From: Fasciola hepatica
Taxonomy: Eukaryota > Platyhelminthes > Trematoda > Plagiorchiida > Fasciolidae
Direction: 5' to 3'
DNA length: 64,000 bases
Assembly: GCA_948099385.1 (NCBI GenBank)
Contig: CANUEZ040000193.1
Span: 5,902,501-5,966,500 of the forward strand
Made by a program: the position numbers and the translations under genes. Shown one piece after another: positions 9,401 to 24,221 of this stretch. The first letter of the stretch is position 1, and the number at the start of each line of letters is the position of its first letter. The notes below the pieces were generated by a model. That model saw only the letters and a list, made by a program, of their open reading frames with translations. It ran no database searches and was not told where the DNA came from.

Positions 9401-12400
9401 CGATAAGGTGAGCAACAACAGGCGAACCACACGACAGCTTCTCCGTCGGATGGTCACTGTGTTCAAGTGAACGGGAACAGCCACTTTGCAAACGAGCATG
9501 TTTGTAACGTTTGGTTTGTTTTTTTCATGTCCGAACAAGCTATCTTGGCATAAACAACCTATTACCCATGCACGTCTTGTCCATTATAACACAAGTAATA
9601 TTCAACAATACCAGATATATGGCGAATGAAAGAATCATCGTAGAACGACGTCAAAACCTCTCTGCTGAGTTCTTGTTTCTTTTTTGTTAGTGGTTTCGGA
9701 TCAATGCAAATGTGAAGTAGTTTTTGCACTCTTCTGTCACTATGACGATTTGACTGACCCAATCTGTCGGTTGATCAGTTCTAACCAGGACGTCTTCTCA
9801 TGTGAGAATGTTCAGCTCGTGATCAAATCCATCTGTAACTGCCTATGGAATAGACTTTATCGGTAGTGCCACAGGTTCTATGGATTCGCATACGTTCAAT
9901 GCCCTCACTCCTTGAAGCATTTCCGATTTCTCATCAAAAACAGAAGCATATCTTTCCCAGTGTGGTGAGCGTATATACTACTTGGAAAGTAGTTGATTGC
10001 TGAAAAGGGAACTGTCGTCCGTCGTGGATTACCATTGCCGCTATGCCCAAGCGACTGAACGCGATAAGGTGAGCAACAACAGGCGAACCACACGACAGCT
10101 TCTCCGTCGGATGGTCACTGTGTTCAAGTGAACGGGGACAGCCACTTTGCAAACGAGCATGTTTGTAACGTTTGGTTTGTTTTGTTCATGTCCGAACAAG
10201 CTATCTTGGCATAAACAACCTATTACCCATGCACGTCTTGTCCATTATAACACAAGTAATATTCAACAATACCAGATATATGGCGAATGAATGAATCATT
10301 GTAGAACGACGTCAAACCCTCTCTGCTGAGTTCTTTTTTTGTTGTTAGTGGTTTCGGATCAGTGCAAATGTGAAGTAGTTTTTGCACGCTTTTGTCACTA
10401 TGACGATTTGACTGACCCAATCTGTCGGTTGATCAGTTCTAACCAGGACGTCTTCTCATGTGAGAATGTTCAGCTCGTGATCAAATCCATCTGTAACTGC
10501 CTATGGAATAGACTTTATCGGTAGTGCCACAGATTCTATGGATTCGCATACGTTCAATGCCCTCACTCCTTGAAGCATTTCCGATTTCTCATCAAAAACA
10601 GAAGCATATCTTTCCAAGTGTGGTGAGCGTATATACTACTTGGAAAGTAGTTGATTGCTGAAAAGGGAACTGTCGTCCGTCGTGGATTACCATTGCCGCT
10701 ATGCCCAAGAGACTGAACGCGATAAGGTGAGCAACAACAGGCGAACCACACGACAGCTTCTCCGTCGGATGGTCACTGTTTTCAAGTGAACGGGGACAGC
10801 CACTTTGCAAACGAGCATGTTTGTAACGTTTGGTTTGTTTTGTTCATGTCCGAACAAGCTATCTTGGCATAAACAACCTATTAACCATGCACGTCTTGTC
10901 CATTATAACACAAGTAATATTCAACAATACCAGATATATGGCGAATGAATGAATCATTGTAGAACGACGTCAAACCCTCTCTGCTGAGTTCTTGTTTCTT
11001 TTTTTGTTAGTGGTTTCAGGTCAATGCAAATGTGAAGTAGTTTTTGCACGCTTTTGTCACTATGACGATTTGACTGACCCAATCTGTCGGTTGATCAGTT
11101 CTAACCAGGACGTCTTCTCATGTGAGAATGTTCAGCTCGTGATCAAATCCATCCGTAACTGCCTATGGAATAGACTTTATCGGTAGTGCCACAGGTTCTA
11201 TGGATTCGCATACGTTCAATGCCCTCACTCCTTGAAGCATTTCCGATTTCTCATCAAAAACAGAAGCATATCTTTCCAAGTGTGGTGAGCGTATATACTA
11301 CTTGGAAAGTAGTTGATTGCTGAAAAGGGAACTGTCGTCCGTCGTGGATTACCATTGCCGCTATGCCCAAGAGACTGAACGCGATAAGGTGAGCAACAAC
11401 AGGCGAACCACACGACAGCTTCTCCGTCGGATGGTCACTGTGTTCAAGTGAACGGGAACAGCCACTTTGCAAACGAGCATGTTTGTAACGTTTGGTTTGT
11501 TTTTTTCATGTCCGAACAAGCTATCTTGGCATAAACAACCTATTACCCATGCACGTCTTGTCCATTATAACACAAGTAATATTCAACAATACCAGATATA
11601 TGGCGAATGAAAGAATCATCGTAGAACGACGTCAAAACCTCTCTGCTGAGTTCTTGTTTCTTTTTTGTTAGTGGTTTCGGATCAATGCAAATGTGAAGTA
11701 GTTTTTGCACGCTTCTGTCACTATGACGATTTGACTGACCCAATCTGTCGGTTGATCAGTTCTAACCAGGACGTCTTCTCATGTGAGAATGTTCAGCTCG
11801 TGATCAAATCCATCTGTAACTGCCTATGGAATAGACTTTATCGGTAGTGCCACAGGTTCTATGGATTCGCATACGTTCAATGCCCTCACTCCTTGAAGCA
11901 TTTCCGATTTCTCATCAAAAACAGAAGCATATCTTTCCCAGTGTGGTGAGCGTATATACTACTTGGAAAGTAGTTGATTGCTGAAAAGGGAACTGTCGTC
12001 CGTCGTGGATTACCATTGCCGCTATGCCCAAGAGACTGAACGCGATAAGGTGAGCAACAACAGGCGAACCACACGACAGCTTCTCCGTCGGATGGTCACT
12101 GTGTTCAAGTGAACGGGGACAGCCACTTTGCAAACGAGCATGTTTGTAACGTTTGGTTTGTTTTGTTCATGTCCGAACAAGCTATCTTGGCATAAACAAC
12201 CTATTAACCATGCACGTCTTGTCCATTATAACACAAGTAATATTCAACAATACCAGATATATGGCGAATGAATGAATCATTGTAGAACGACGTCAAACCC
12301 TCTCTGCTGAGTTCTTGTTTCTTTTTTTGTTAGTGGTTTCGGATCAGTGCAAATGTGAAGTAGTTTTTGCACGCTTTTGTAACTATGACGATTTGACTGA

Positions 12401-12547
12401 CCCAATCTGTCGGTTGATCAGTTCTAACCAGGACGTCTTCTCATGTGAGAATGTTCAGCTCGTGATCAAATCCATCTGTAACTGCCTATGGAATAGACTT
12501 TATCGGCAGTGCCACAGGTTCTATGGATTCGCATACGTTCAATGCCC

Positions 12548-15187
12548 TCACTCTCTGAAGCATTTCCGATTTCTCATCAAAAACAGAAGCATATCTTTCC
12601 AAGTGTGGTGAGCGTATATACTACTTGGAAAGTAGTTGATTGCTGAAAAGGGAACTGTCGTCCGTCGTGGATTACCATTGCCGCTATGCCCAAGCGACTG
12701 AACGCGATAAGGTGAGCAACAACAGGCGAACCACACGACAGCTTCTCCGTCGGATGGTCACTGTGTTCAAGTGAACGGGGACAGCCACTTTGCAAACGAG
12801 CATGTTTGTAACGTTTGGTTTGTTTTGTTCATGTCCGAACAAGCTATCTTGGCATAAACAACCTATTACCCATGCACGTCTTGTCCATTATAACACAAGT
12901 AATATTCAACAATACCAGATATATGGCGAATGAATGAATCATTGTAGAACGACGTCAAACCCTCTCTGCTGAGTTCTTTTTTTGTTGTTAGTGGTTTCGG
13001 ATCAGTGCAAATGTGAAGTAGTTTTTGCACGCTTTTGTCACTATGACGATTTGACTGACCCAATCTGTCGGTTGATCAGTTCTAACCAGGACGTCTTCTC
13101 ATGTGAGAATGTTCAGCTCGTGATCAAATCCATCTGTAACTGCCTATGGAATAGACTTTATCGGTAGTGCCACAGATTCTATGGATTCGCATACGTTCAA
13201 TGCCCTCACTCCTTGAAGCATTTCCGATTTCTCATCAAAAACAGAAGCATATAATTCCCAGTGTGGTGAGCGTATATACTACTTGGAAAGTAGTTGATTG
13301 CTGAAAAGGGAACTGTCGTCCGTCGTGGATTACCATTGCCGCTATGCCGAAGAGACTGAACGCGATAAGGTGAGCAACAACAGGCGAACCACACGACAGC
13401 TTCTCCGTCGGATGGTCACTGTTTTCAAGTGAACGGGGACAGCCACTTTGCAAACGAGCATGTTTGTAACGTTTGGTTTGTTTTGTTCATGTCCGAACAA
13501 GCTATCTTGGCATAAACAACCTATTAACCATGCACGTCTTGTCCATTATAACACAAGTAATATTCAACAATACCAGATATATGGCGAATGAATGAATCAT
13601 TGTAGAACGACGTCAAACCCTCTCTGCTGAGTTCTTGTTTCTTTTTTTGTTAGTGGTTTCGGATCAGTGCAAATGTGAAGTAGTTTTTGCACGCTTTTGT
13701 AACTATGACGATTTGACTGACCCAATCTGTCGGTTGATCAGTTCTAACCAGGACGTCTTCTCATGTGAGAATGTTCAGCTCGTGATCAAATCCATCTGTA
13801 ACTGCCTATGGAATAGACTTTATCGGTAGTGCCACAGGTTCTATGGATTCGCATACGTTCAATGCCCTCACTCCTTGAAGCATTTCCGATTTCTCATCAA
13901 AAACAGAAGCATATAATTCCCAGTGTGGTGAGCGTATATACTACTTGGAAAGTAGTTGATTGCTGAAAAGGGAACTGTCGTCCGTCGTGGATTACCATTG
14001 CCGCTATGCCCAAGCGACTGAACGCGATAAGGTGAGCAACAACAGGCGAACCACACGACAGCTTCTCCGTCGGATGGTCACTGTGTTCAAGTGAACGGGG
14101 ACAGCCACTTTGCAAACGAGCATGTTTGTAACGTTTGGTTTGTTTTGTTCATGTCCGAACAAGCTATCTTGGCATAAACAACCTATTACCCATGCACGTC
14201 TTGTCCATTATAACACAAGTATTATTCAACAATACCAGATATATGGCGAATGAATGAATCATCGTAGAACGACGTCAAACCCTCTCTGCTGAGTTCTTTT
14301 TTTGTTGTTAGTGGTTTCAGATCAGTGCAAATGTGAAGTAGTTTTTGCACGCTTTTGTCACTATGACGATTTGACTGACCCAATCTGTCGGTTGATCAGT
14401 TCTAACCAGGACGTCTTCTCATGTGAGAATGTTCAGCTCGTGATCAAATCCATCTGTAACTGCCTATGGAATAGACTTTATCGGCAGTGCCACAGATTCT
14501 ATGGATTCGCATACGTTCAATGCCCTCACTCCTTGAAGCATTTCCGATTTCTCATCAAAAACAGAAGCATATCTTTCCCAGTGTGGTGAGCGTATATACT
14601 ACTTGGAAAGTAGTTGATTGCTGAAAAGGGAACTGTCGTCAGTCGTGGATTACCATTACCGCTATGCCGAAGAGACTGAACGCGATAACGTGAGCAACAA
14701 CAGGCGAACCACACGACAGCTTCTCCGTCGGATGGTCACTGTTTTCAAGTGAACGGGGACAGCCACTTTGCAAACGAGCATGTTTGTAACGTTTGGTTTG
14801 TTTTGTTCATGTCCGAACAAGCTATCTTGGCATAAACAACCTATTACCCATGCACGTCTTGTCCATTATAACACAAGTAATATTCAACAATACCAGATAT
14901 ATGGTGAATGAATGAATCATTGTAGAACGACGTCAAACCCTCTCTGCTGAGTTCTTGTTTCTTTTTTTGTTAGTGGTTTCGGATCAGTGCAAATGTGAAG
15001 TAGTTTTTGCACGCTTTTGTCACTATGACGATTTGACTGACCCAATCTGTCGGTTGATCAGTTCTAACCAGGACGTCTTCTCATGTGAGAATGTTCAGCT
15101 CGTGATCAAATCCATCTGTAACTGCCTATGGAATAGACTTTATCGGCAGTGCCACAGGTTCTTTGGATTCGCATACGTTCAATGCCC
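12548..15187 (+). repeat. Higher-order repeat: 1320-bp dimer (658 + 662)
   Basis: Unit lengths alternate 658, 662, 658, 662 from landmarks 12548, 13206, 13868, 14526 to 15188. The short members carry the TTCTTTTTTTGTTGTTAG tract at about 12973 and 14293. Unit 10563 of the left block shares CTGTTTTCAAG with 13420 and 14740, so this dimer probably arose by loss or reshuffling of neighbours from the same pool. Confidence 0.7.
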
Positions 15188-18100
15188 TCACTCCCCGAAG
15201 CATTTCCGATTTCTCATCAAAAACAGAAGCATATAATTCCCAGTGTGGTGAGCGTATATACTACTTGGAAAGTAGTTGATTGCTGAAAAGGGAACTGTCG
15301 TCCGTCGTGGATTACCATTGCCGCTATGCCGAAGCGACTGAACGCGATAAGGTGAGCAACAACAGGCGAACCACACGACAGCTTCTCCGTCGGATGGTCA
15401 CTGTGTTCAAGTGAACGGGAACAGCCACTTTGCAAACGAGCATGTTTGTAACGTTTGGTTTGTTTTGTTCATGTCCGAACAAGCTATCTTGGCATAAACA
15501 ACCTATTACCCATGCACGTCTTGTCCATCAAAACACAAGTAATACTCAACAACACCAGATATATGGCGAATGAATGAATCATTGTAGAACGACGTCAAAC
15601 CCTCTCTGCTGAGTTCTTGTTTCTTTTTTTGTTAGTGGTTTCGGATCAATGCAAATGTGAAATAGTTTTTGCACGCTTTTGTCACTATGACGATTTGACT
15701 GACCCAATCTGTCGGTTGATCAGTTCTAACCAGGACGTCTTCTCATGTGAGAATGTTCAGCTCGTGATCAAATCCATCTGTAACTGCCTATGGAATAGAC
15801 TTTATCGGTAGTGCCACAGATTCTATGGATTCGCATACGTTCAATGCCCTCACTCCTTGAAGCATTTCCGATTTCTCATCAAAAACAGAAGCATATCTTT
15901 CCAAGTGTGGTGAGCGTATATACTACTTGGAAAGTAGTTGATTGCTGAAAAGGGAACTGTCGTCCGTCGTGGATTACCATTGCCGCTATGCCGAAGAGAC
16001 TGAACGCGATAAGGTGAGCAACAACAGGCGAACCACACGACAGCTTCTCCGTCGGATGGTCACTGTGTTCAAGTGAACGGGGACAGCCACTTTGCAAACG
16101 AGCATGTTTGTAACGTTTGGTTTGTTTTGTTCATGTCCGAACAAGCTATCTTGGCATAAACAACCTATTAACCATGCACGTCTTGTCCATTATAACACAA
16201 GTAATATTCAACAATACCAGATATATGGCGAATGAATGAATCATCGTAGAACGACGTCAAACCCTCTCTGCTGAGTTCTTGTTTCTTTTTTTGTTAGTGG
16301 TTTCGGATCAATGCAAATGTGAAATAGTTTTTGCACGCTTTTGTCACTATGACGATTTGACTGACCCAATCTGTCGGTTGATCAGTTCTAACCAGGACGT
16401 CTTCTCATGTGAGAATGTTCAGCTCGTGATCAAATCCATCTGTAACTGCCTATGGAATAGACTTTATCGGCAGTGCCACAGGTTCTATGGATTCGCATAC
16501 GTTCAATGCCCTCACTCCTTGAAGCATTTCCGATTTCTCATCAAAAACAGAAGCATATCTTTCCAAGTGTGGTGAGCGTATATACTACTTGGAAAGTAGT
16601 TGATTGCTGAAAAGGGAACTGTCGTCCGTCGTGGATTACCATTGCCGCTATGCCCAAGCGACTGAACGCGATAAGGTGAGCAACAACAGGCGAACCACAC
16701 GACAGCTTCTCCGTCGGATGGTCACTGTGTTCAAGTGAACGGGAACAGCCACTTTGCAAACGAGCATGTTTGTAACGTTTGGTTTGTTTTGTTCATGTCC
16801 GAACAAGCTATCTTGGCATAAACAACCTATTAACCATGCACGTCTTGTCCATTATAACACAAGTAATACTCAACAATACCAGATATATGGCGAATGAATG
16901 AATCATTGTAGAACGACGACAAACCCTCTCTGCTGAGTTCTTGTTTCTTTTTTTGTTAGTGGTTTCGGATCAATGCAAATGTGAAATAGTTTTTGCACGC
17001 TTTTGTCACTATGACGATTTGACTGACCCAATCTGTCGGTTGATCAGTTCTAACCAGGACGTCTTCTCATGTGAGAATGTTCAGCTCGTGATCAAATCCA
17101 TCTGTAACTGCCTATGGAATAGACTTTATCGGTAGTGCCACAGATTCTATGGATTCGCATACGTTCAATGCCCTCACTCCCTGAAGCATTTCCGATTTCT
17201 CATCAAAAACAGAAGCATATCTTTCCAAGTGTGGTGAGCGTATATACTACTTGGAAAGTAGTTGATTGCTGAAAAGGGAACTGTCGTCCGTCGTGGATTA
17301 CCATTGCCGCTATGCCCAAGCGACTGAACGCGATAAGGTGAGCAACAACAGGCGAACCACACGACAGCTTCTCCGTCGGATGGTCACTGTGTTCAAGTGA
17401 ACGGGGACAGCCACTTTGCAAACGAGCATGTTTGTAACGTTTGGTTTGTTTTGTTCATGTCCGAACAAGCTATCTTGGCATAAACAACCTATTACCCATG
17501 CACGTCTTGTCCATTATAACACAAGTAATATTCAACAATACCAGATATATGGCGAATGAATGAATCATCGTAGAACGACGTCAAACCCTCTCTGCTGAGT
17601 TCTTGTTTCTTTTTTTGTTAGTGGTTTCGGATCAATGCAAATGTGAAATAGTTTTTGCACGCTTTTGTCACTATGACGATTTGACTGACCCAATCTGTCG
17701 GTTGATCAGTTCTAACCAGGACGTCTTCTCATGTGAGAATGTTCAGCTCGTGATCAAATCCATCTGTAACTGCCTATGGAATAGACTTTATCGGTAGTGC
17801 CACAGGTTCTATGGATTCGCATACGTTCAATGCCCTCACTCCTTGAAGCATTTCCGATTTCTCATCAAAAACAGAAGCATATAATTCCCAGTGTGGTGAG
17901 CGTATATACTACTTGGAAAGTAGTTGATTGCTGAAAAGGGAACTGTCGTCAGTCGTGGATTACCATTGCCGCTATGCCGAAGAGACTGAACGCGATAAGG
18001 TGAGCAACAACAGGCGAACCACACGACAGCTTCTCCGTCGGATGGTCACTGTGTTCAAGTGAACGGGGACAGCCACTTTGCAAACGAGCATGTTTGTAAC

Positions 18101-21100
18101 GTTTGGTTTGTTTTGTTCATGTCCGAACAAGCTATCTTGGCATAAACAACCTATTACCCATGCACGTCTTGTCCATTATAACACAAGTAATTTTCAACAA
18201 TACCAGATATATGGCGAATGAATGAATCATTGTAGAACGACGTCAAACCCTCTCTGCTGAGTTCTTGTTTCTTTTTTTGTTAGTGGTTTCAGGTCAATGC
18301 AAATGTGAAGTAGTTTTTGCACGCTTTTGTCACTATGACGATTTGACTGACCCAATCTGTCGGTTGATCAGTTCTAACCAGGACGTCTTCTCATGTGAGA
18401 ATGTTCAGCTCGTGATCAAATCAATCTGTAACTGCCTATGGAATAGACTTTATCGGTAGTGCCACAGGTTCTATGGATTCGCATACGTTCAATGCCCTCA
18501 CTCCTTGAAGCATTTCCGATTTCTCATCAAAAACAGAAGCATATCTTTCCAAGTGTGGTGAGCGTATATACTACTTGGAAAGTAGTTGATTGCTGAAAAG
18601 GGAACTGTCGTCAGTCGTGGATTACCATTGCCGCTATGCCGAAGAGACTGAACGCGATAAGGTGAGCAACAACAGGCGAACCACACGACAGCTTCTCCGT
18701 CGGATGGTCACTGTGTTCAAGTGAACGGGGACAGCCACTTTGCAAACAAGCATGTTTGTAACGTTTGGTTTGTTTTGTTCATGTCCGAACAAGCTATCTT
18801 GGCATAAACAACCTAATACCCATGCACGTCTTGTCCATTATAACACAAGTAATATTCAACAATACCAGATATATGGCGAATGAATGAATCATCGTAGAAC
18901 GACGTCAAACCCTCTCTGCTGAGTTCTTGTTTCTTTTTTTGTTAGTGGTTTCGGATCAATGCAAATGTGAAATAGTTTTTGCACGCTTTTGTCACTATGA
19001 CGATTTGACTGACCCAATCTGTCGGTTGATCAGTTCTAACCAGGACGTCTTCTCATGTGAGAATGTTCAGCTCGTGATCAAATCCATCTGTAACTGCCTA
19101 TGGAATAGACTTTATCGGTAGTGCCACAGGTTCTATGGATTCGCATACGTTCAATGCCCTCACTCCTTGAAGCATTTCCGATTTCTCATCAAAAACAGAA
19201 GCATATCTTTCCCAGTGTGGTGAGCGTATATACTACTTGGAAAGTAGTTGATTGCTGAAAAGGGAACTGTCGTCAGTCGTGGATTACCATTGCCGCTATG
19301 CCCAAGAGACTGAACGCGATAAGGTGAGCAACAACAGGCGAACCACACGACAGCTTCTCCGTCGGATGGTCACTGTGTTCAAGTGAACGGGGACAGCCAC
19401 TTTGCAAACGAGCATGTTTGTAACGTTTGGTTTGTTTTGTTCATGTCCGAACAAGCTATCTTGGCATAAACAACCTATTACCCATGCACGTCTTGTCCAT
19501 TATAACACAAGTAATTTTCAACAATACCAGATATATGGCGAATGAATGAATCATCGTAGAACGACGTCAAACCCTCTCTGCTGAGTTCTTGTTTCTTTTT
19601 TTGTTAGTGGTTTCAGGTCAATGCAAATGTGAAGTAGTTTTTGCACGCTTTTGTCACTATGACGATTTGACTGACCCAATCTGTCGGTTGATCAGTTCTA
19701 ACCAGGACGTCTTCTCATGTGAGAATGTTCAGCTCGTGATCAAATCAATCTGTAACTGCCTATGGAATAGACTTTATCGGTAGTGCCACAGGTTCTATGG
19801 ATTCGCATACGTTCAATGCCCTCACTCCTTGAAGCATTTCCGATTTCTCATCAAAAACAGAAGCATATCTTTCCAAGTGTGGTGAGCGTATATACTACTT
19901 GGAAAGTAGTTGATTGCTGAAAAGGGAACTGTCGTCAGTCGTGGATTACCATTGCCGCTATGCCCAAGAGACTGAACGCGATAAGGTGAGCAACAACAGG
20001 CGAACCACACGACAGCTTCTCCGTCGGATGGTCACTGTGTTCAAGTGAACGGGGACAGCCACTTTGCAAACAAGCATGTTTGTAACGTTTGGTTTGTTTT
20101 GTTCATGTCCGAACAAGCTATCTTGGCATAAACAACCTAATACCCATGCACGTCTTGTCCATTATAACACAAGTAATACTCAACAATACCAGATATATGG
20201 CGAATGAATGAATCATCGTAGAACGACGTCAAACCCTCTCTGCTGAGTTCTTGTTTCTTTTTTTGTTAGTGGTTTCGGATCAATGCAAATGTGAAATAGT
20301 TTTTGCACGCTTTTGTCACTATGACGATTTGACTGACCCAATCTGTCGATTGATCAGTTCTAACCAGGACGTCTTCTCATGTGAGAATGTTCAGCTCGTG
20401 ATCAAATCCATCTGTAACTGCCTATGGAATAGACTTTATCGGTAGTGCCACAGGTTCTATGGATTCGCATACGTTCAATGCCCTCACTCCTTGAAGCATT
20501 TCCGATTTCTCATCAAAAACAGAAGCATATAATTCCCAGTGTGGTGAGCGTATATACTACTTGGAAAGTAGTTGATTGCTGAAAAGGGAACTGTCGTCAG
20601 TCGTGGATTACCATTGCCGCTATGCCCAAGAGACTGAACGCGATAAGGTGAGCAACAACAGGCGAACCACACGACAGCTTCTCCGTCGGATGGTCACTGT
20701 CTTCAAGTGAACGGGGACAGCCACTTTGCAAACGAGCATGTTTGTAACGTTTGGTTTGTTTTGTTCATGTCCGAACAAGCTATCTTGGCATAAACAACCT
20801 ATTACCCATGCACGTCTTGTCCATTATAATACAAGTAATATTCAACAATACCAGATATATGGCGAATGAATGAATCATTGTAGAACGACGTCAAACCCTC
20901 TCTGCTGAGTTCTTGTTTCTTTTTTTGTTAGTGGTTTCGGATCAGTGCAAATGTGAAGTAGTTTTTGCACGCTTTTGTAACTATGACGATTTGACTGACC
21001 CAATCTGTCGGTTGATCAGTTCTAACCAGGACGTCTTCTCATGTGAGAATGTTCAGCTCGTGATCAAATCCATCTGTAACTGCCTATGGAATAGACTTTA

Positions 21101-24100
21101 TCGGTAGTGCCACAGGTTCTATGGATTCGCATACGTTCAATGCCCTCACTCCTTGAAGCATTTCCGATTTCTCATCAAAAACAGAAGCATATCTTTCCAA
21201 GTGTGGTGAGCGTATATACTACTTGGAAAGTAGTTGATTGCTGAAAAGGGAACTGTCGTCCGTCGTGGATTACCATTGCCGCTATGCCCAAGCGACTGAA
21301 CGCGATAAGGTGAGCAACAACAGGCGAACCACACGACAGCTTCTCCGTCGGATGGTCACTGTGTTCAAGTGAACGGGGACAGCCACTTTGCAAACAAGCA
21401 TGTTTGTAACGTTTGGTTTGTTTTGTTCATGTCCGAACAAGCTATCTTGGCATAAACAACCTATTACCCATGCACGTCTTGTCCATTATAACACAAGTAA
21501 TATTCAACAATACCAGATATATGGCGAATGAATGAATCATCGTAGAACGACGTCAAACCCTCTCTGCTGAGTTCTTGTTTCTTTTTTTGTTAGTGGTTTC
21601 AGGTCAATGCAAATGTGAAATAGTTTTTGAACGCTTTTGTCACTATGACGATTTGACTGACCCAATCTGTCGGTTGATCAGTTCTAACCAGGACGTCTTC
21701 TCATGTGAGAATGTTCAGCTCGTGATCAAATCCATCTGTAACTGCCTATGGAATAGACTTTATCGGTAGTGCCACAGGTTCTATGGATTCGCATACGTTC
21801 AATGCCCTCACTCCTTGAAGCATTTCCGATTTCTCATCAAAAACAGAAGCATATCTTTCCAAGTGTGGTGAGCGTATATACTACTTGGAAAGTAGTTGAT
21901 TGCTGAAAAGGGAACTGTCGTCCGTCGTGGATTACCATTGCCGCTATGCCGAAGAGACTGAACGCGATAAGGTGAGCAACAACAGGCGAACCACACGACA
22001 GCTTCTCCGTCGGATGGTCACTGTGTTCAAGTGAACGGGGACAGCCACTTTGCAAACAAGCATGTTTGTAACGTTTGGTTTGTTTTGTTCATGTCCGAAC
22101 AAGCTATCTTGGCATAAACAACCTATTACCCATGCACGTCTTGTCCATTATAACACAAGTAATATCCAACAATACCAGATATATGGCGAATGAATGAATC
22201 ATCGTAGAACGACGTCAAACCCTCTCTGCTGAGTTCTTGTTTCTTTTTTTGTTAGTGGTTTCGGATCAATGCAAATGTGAAATAGTTTTTGCACGCTTTT
22301 GTCACTATGACGATTTGACTGACCCAATCTGTCGGTTGATCAGTTCTAACCAGGACGTCTTCTCATGTGAGAATGTTCAGCTCGTGATCAAATCCATCTG
22401 TAACTGCCTATGGAATAGACTTTATCGGTAGTGCCACAGGTTCTATGGATTCGCATACGTTCAATGCCCTCACTCCTTGAAGCATTTCCGATTTCTCATC
22501 AAAAACAGAAGCATATCTTTCCCAGTGTGGTGAGCGTATATACTACTTGGAAAGTAGTTGATTGCTGAAAAGGGAACTGTCGTCAGTCGTGGATTACCAT
22601 TGCCGCTATGCCCAAGAGACTGAACGCGATAAGGTGAGCAACAACAGGCGAACCACACGACAGCTTCTCCGTCGGATGGTCACTGTGTTCAAGTGAACGG
22701 GGACAGCCACTTTGCAAACAAGCATGTTTGTAACGTTTGGTTTGTTTTGTTCATGTCCGAACAAGCTATCTTGGCATAAACAACCTATTACCCATGCACG
22801 TCTTGTCCATTATAACACAAGTAATATTCAACAATACCAGATATATGGCGAATGAATGAATCATCGTAGAACGACGTCAAACCCTCTCTGCTGAGTTCTT
22901 GTTTCTTTTTTTGTTAGTGGTTTCGGATCAATGCAAATGTGAAATAGTTTTTGCACGCTTTTGTCACTATGACGATTTGACTGACCCAATCTGTCGGTTG
23001 ATCAGTTCTAACCAGGACGTCTTCTCATGTGAGAATGTTCAGCTCGTGATCAAATCCATCTGTAACTGCCTATGGAATAGACTTTATCGGTAGTGCCACA
23101 GGTTCTATGGATTCGCATACGTTCAATGCCCTCACTGCTTGAAGCATTTCCGATTTCTCATCAAAAACAGAAGCATATCTTTCCAAGTGTGGTGAGCGTA
23201 TATACTACTTGGAAAGTAGTTGATTGCTGAGGGGGAACTGTCGTCCGTCGTGGATTACCATTGCCGCTATGCCGAAGAGACTGAACGCGATAAGGTGAGC
23301 AACAACAGGCGAACCACACGACAGCTTCTCCGTCGGATGGTCACTGTGTTCAAGTGAACGGGGACAGCCACTTTGCAAACAAGCATGTTTGTAACATTTG
23401 GTTTGTTTTGTTCATGTCCGAACAAGCTATCTTGGCATAAACAACCTATTACCCATGCACGTCTTGTCCATTATAACACAAGTAATATTCAACAATACCA
23501 GATATATGGCGAATGAATGAATCATCGTAGAACGACGTCAAACCCTCTCTGCTGAGTTCTTGTTTCTTTTTTTGTTAGTGGTTTCAGGTCAATGCAAATG
23601 TGAAGTAGTTTTTGCACGCTTTTGTCACTATGACGATTTGACTGACCCAATCTGTCGGTTGATCAGTTCTAACCAGGACGTCTTCTCATGTGAGAATGTT
23701 CAGCTCGTGATCAAATCCATCTGTAACTGCCTATGGAATAGACTTTATCGGTAGTGCCACAGGTTCTATGGATTCGCATACGTTCAATGCCCTCACTGCT
23801 TGAAGCATTTCCGATTTCTCATCAAAAACAGAAGCATATCTTTCCAAGTGTGGTGAGCGTATATACTACTTGGAAAGTAGTTGATTGCTGAAAAGGGAAC
23901 TGTCGTCCGTCGTGGATTACCATTGCCGCTATGCCCAAGAGACTGAACGCGATAAGGTGAGCAACAACAGGCGAACCACACGACAGCTTCTCCGTCGGAT
24001 GGTCACTGTGTTCAAGTGAACGGGGACAGCCACTTTGCAAACAAGCATGTTTGTAACGTTTGGTTTGTTTTGTTCATGTCCGAACAAGCTATCTTGGCAT

Positions 24101-24221
24101 AAACAACCTATTACCCATGCACGTCTTGTCCATTATAACACAAGTAATATTCAACAATACCAGATATATGGCGAATGAATGAATCATCGTAGAACGACGT
24201 CAAACCCTCTCTGCTGAGTTC

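Larger units (their letters stand above)
5945..12133 (+). repeat. Higher-order repeat: 1980-bp trimer at the left edge
   Basis: Unit lengths run 658, 661, 661, 658, 661, 661, 658, 662, 661. The first members (landmarks 6603, 8583, 10563) share CAGATTCTATGG. The second (7264, 9244, 11225) share TCCGTAACTG (7189, 9169, 11152). The third copies share GCGAATGAAAGAATC and a TTTTTTTCATG variant at 9631/9521 and 11612/11502. A rare T-tract form TCAGGGGTTTC with AAGTAGATTTTGC occurs at 6375 and 8355, exactly 1980 bp apart. Three tandem copies are visible, the last one starting to blend into other types. Confidence 0.85.
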
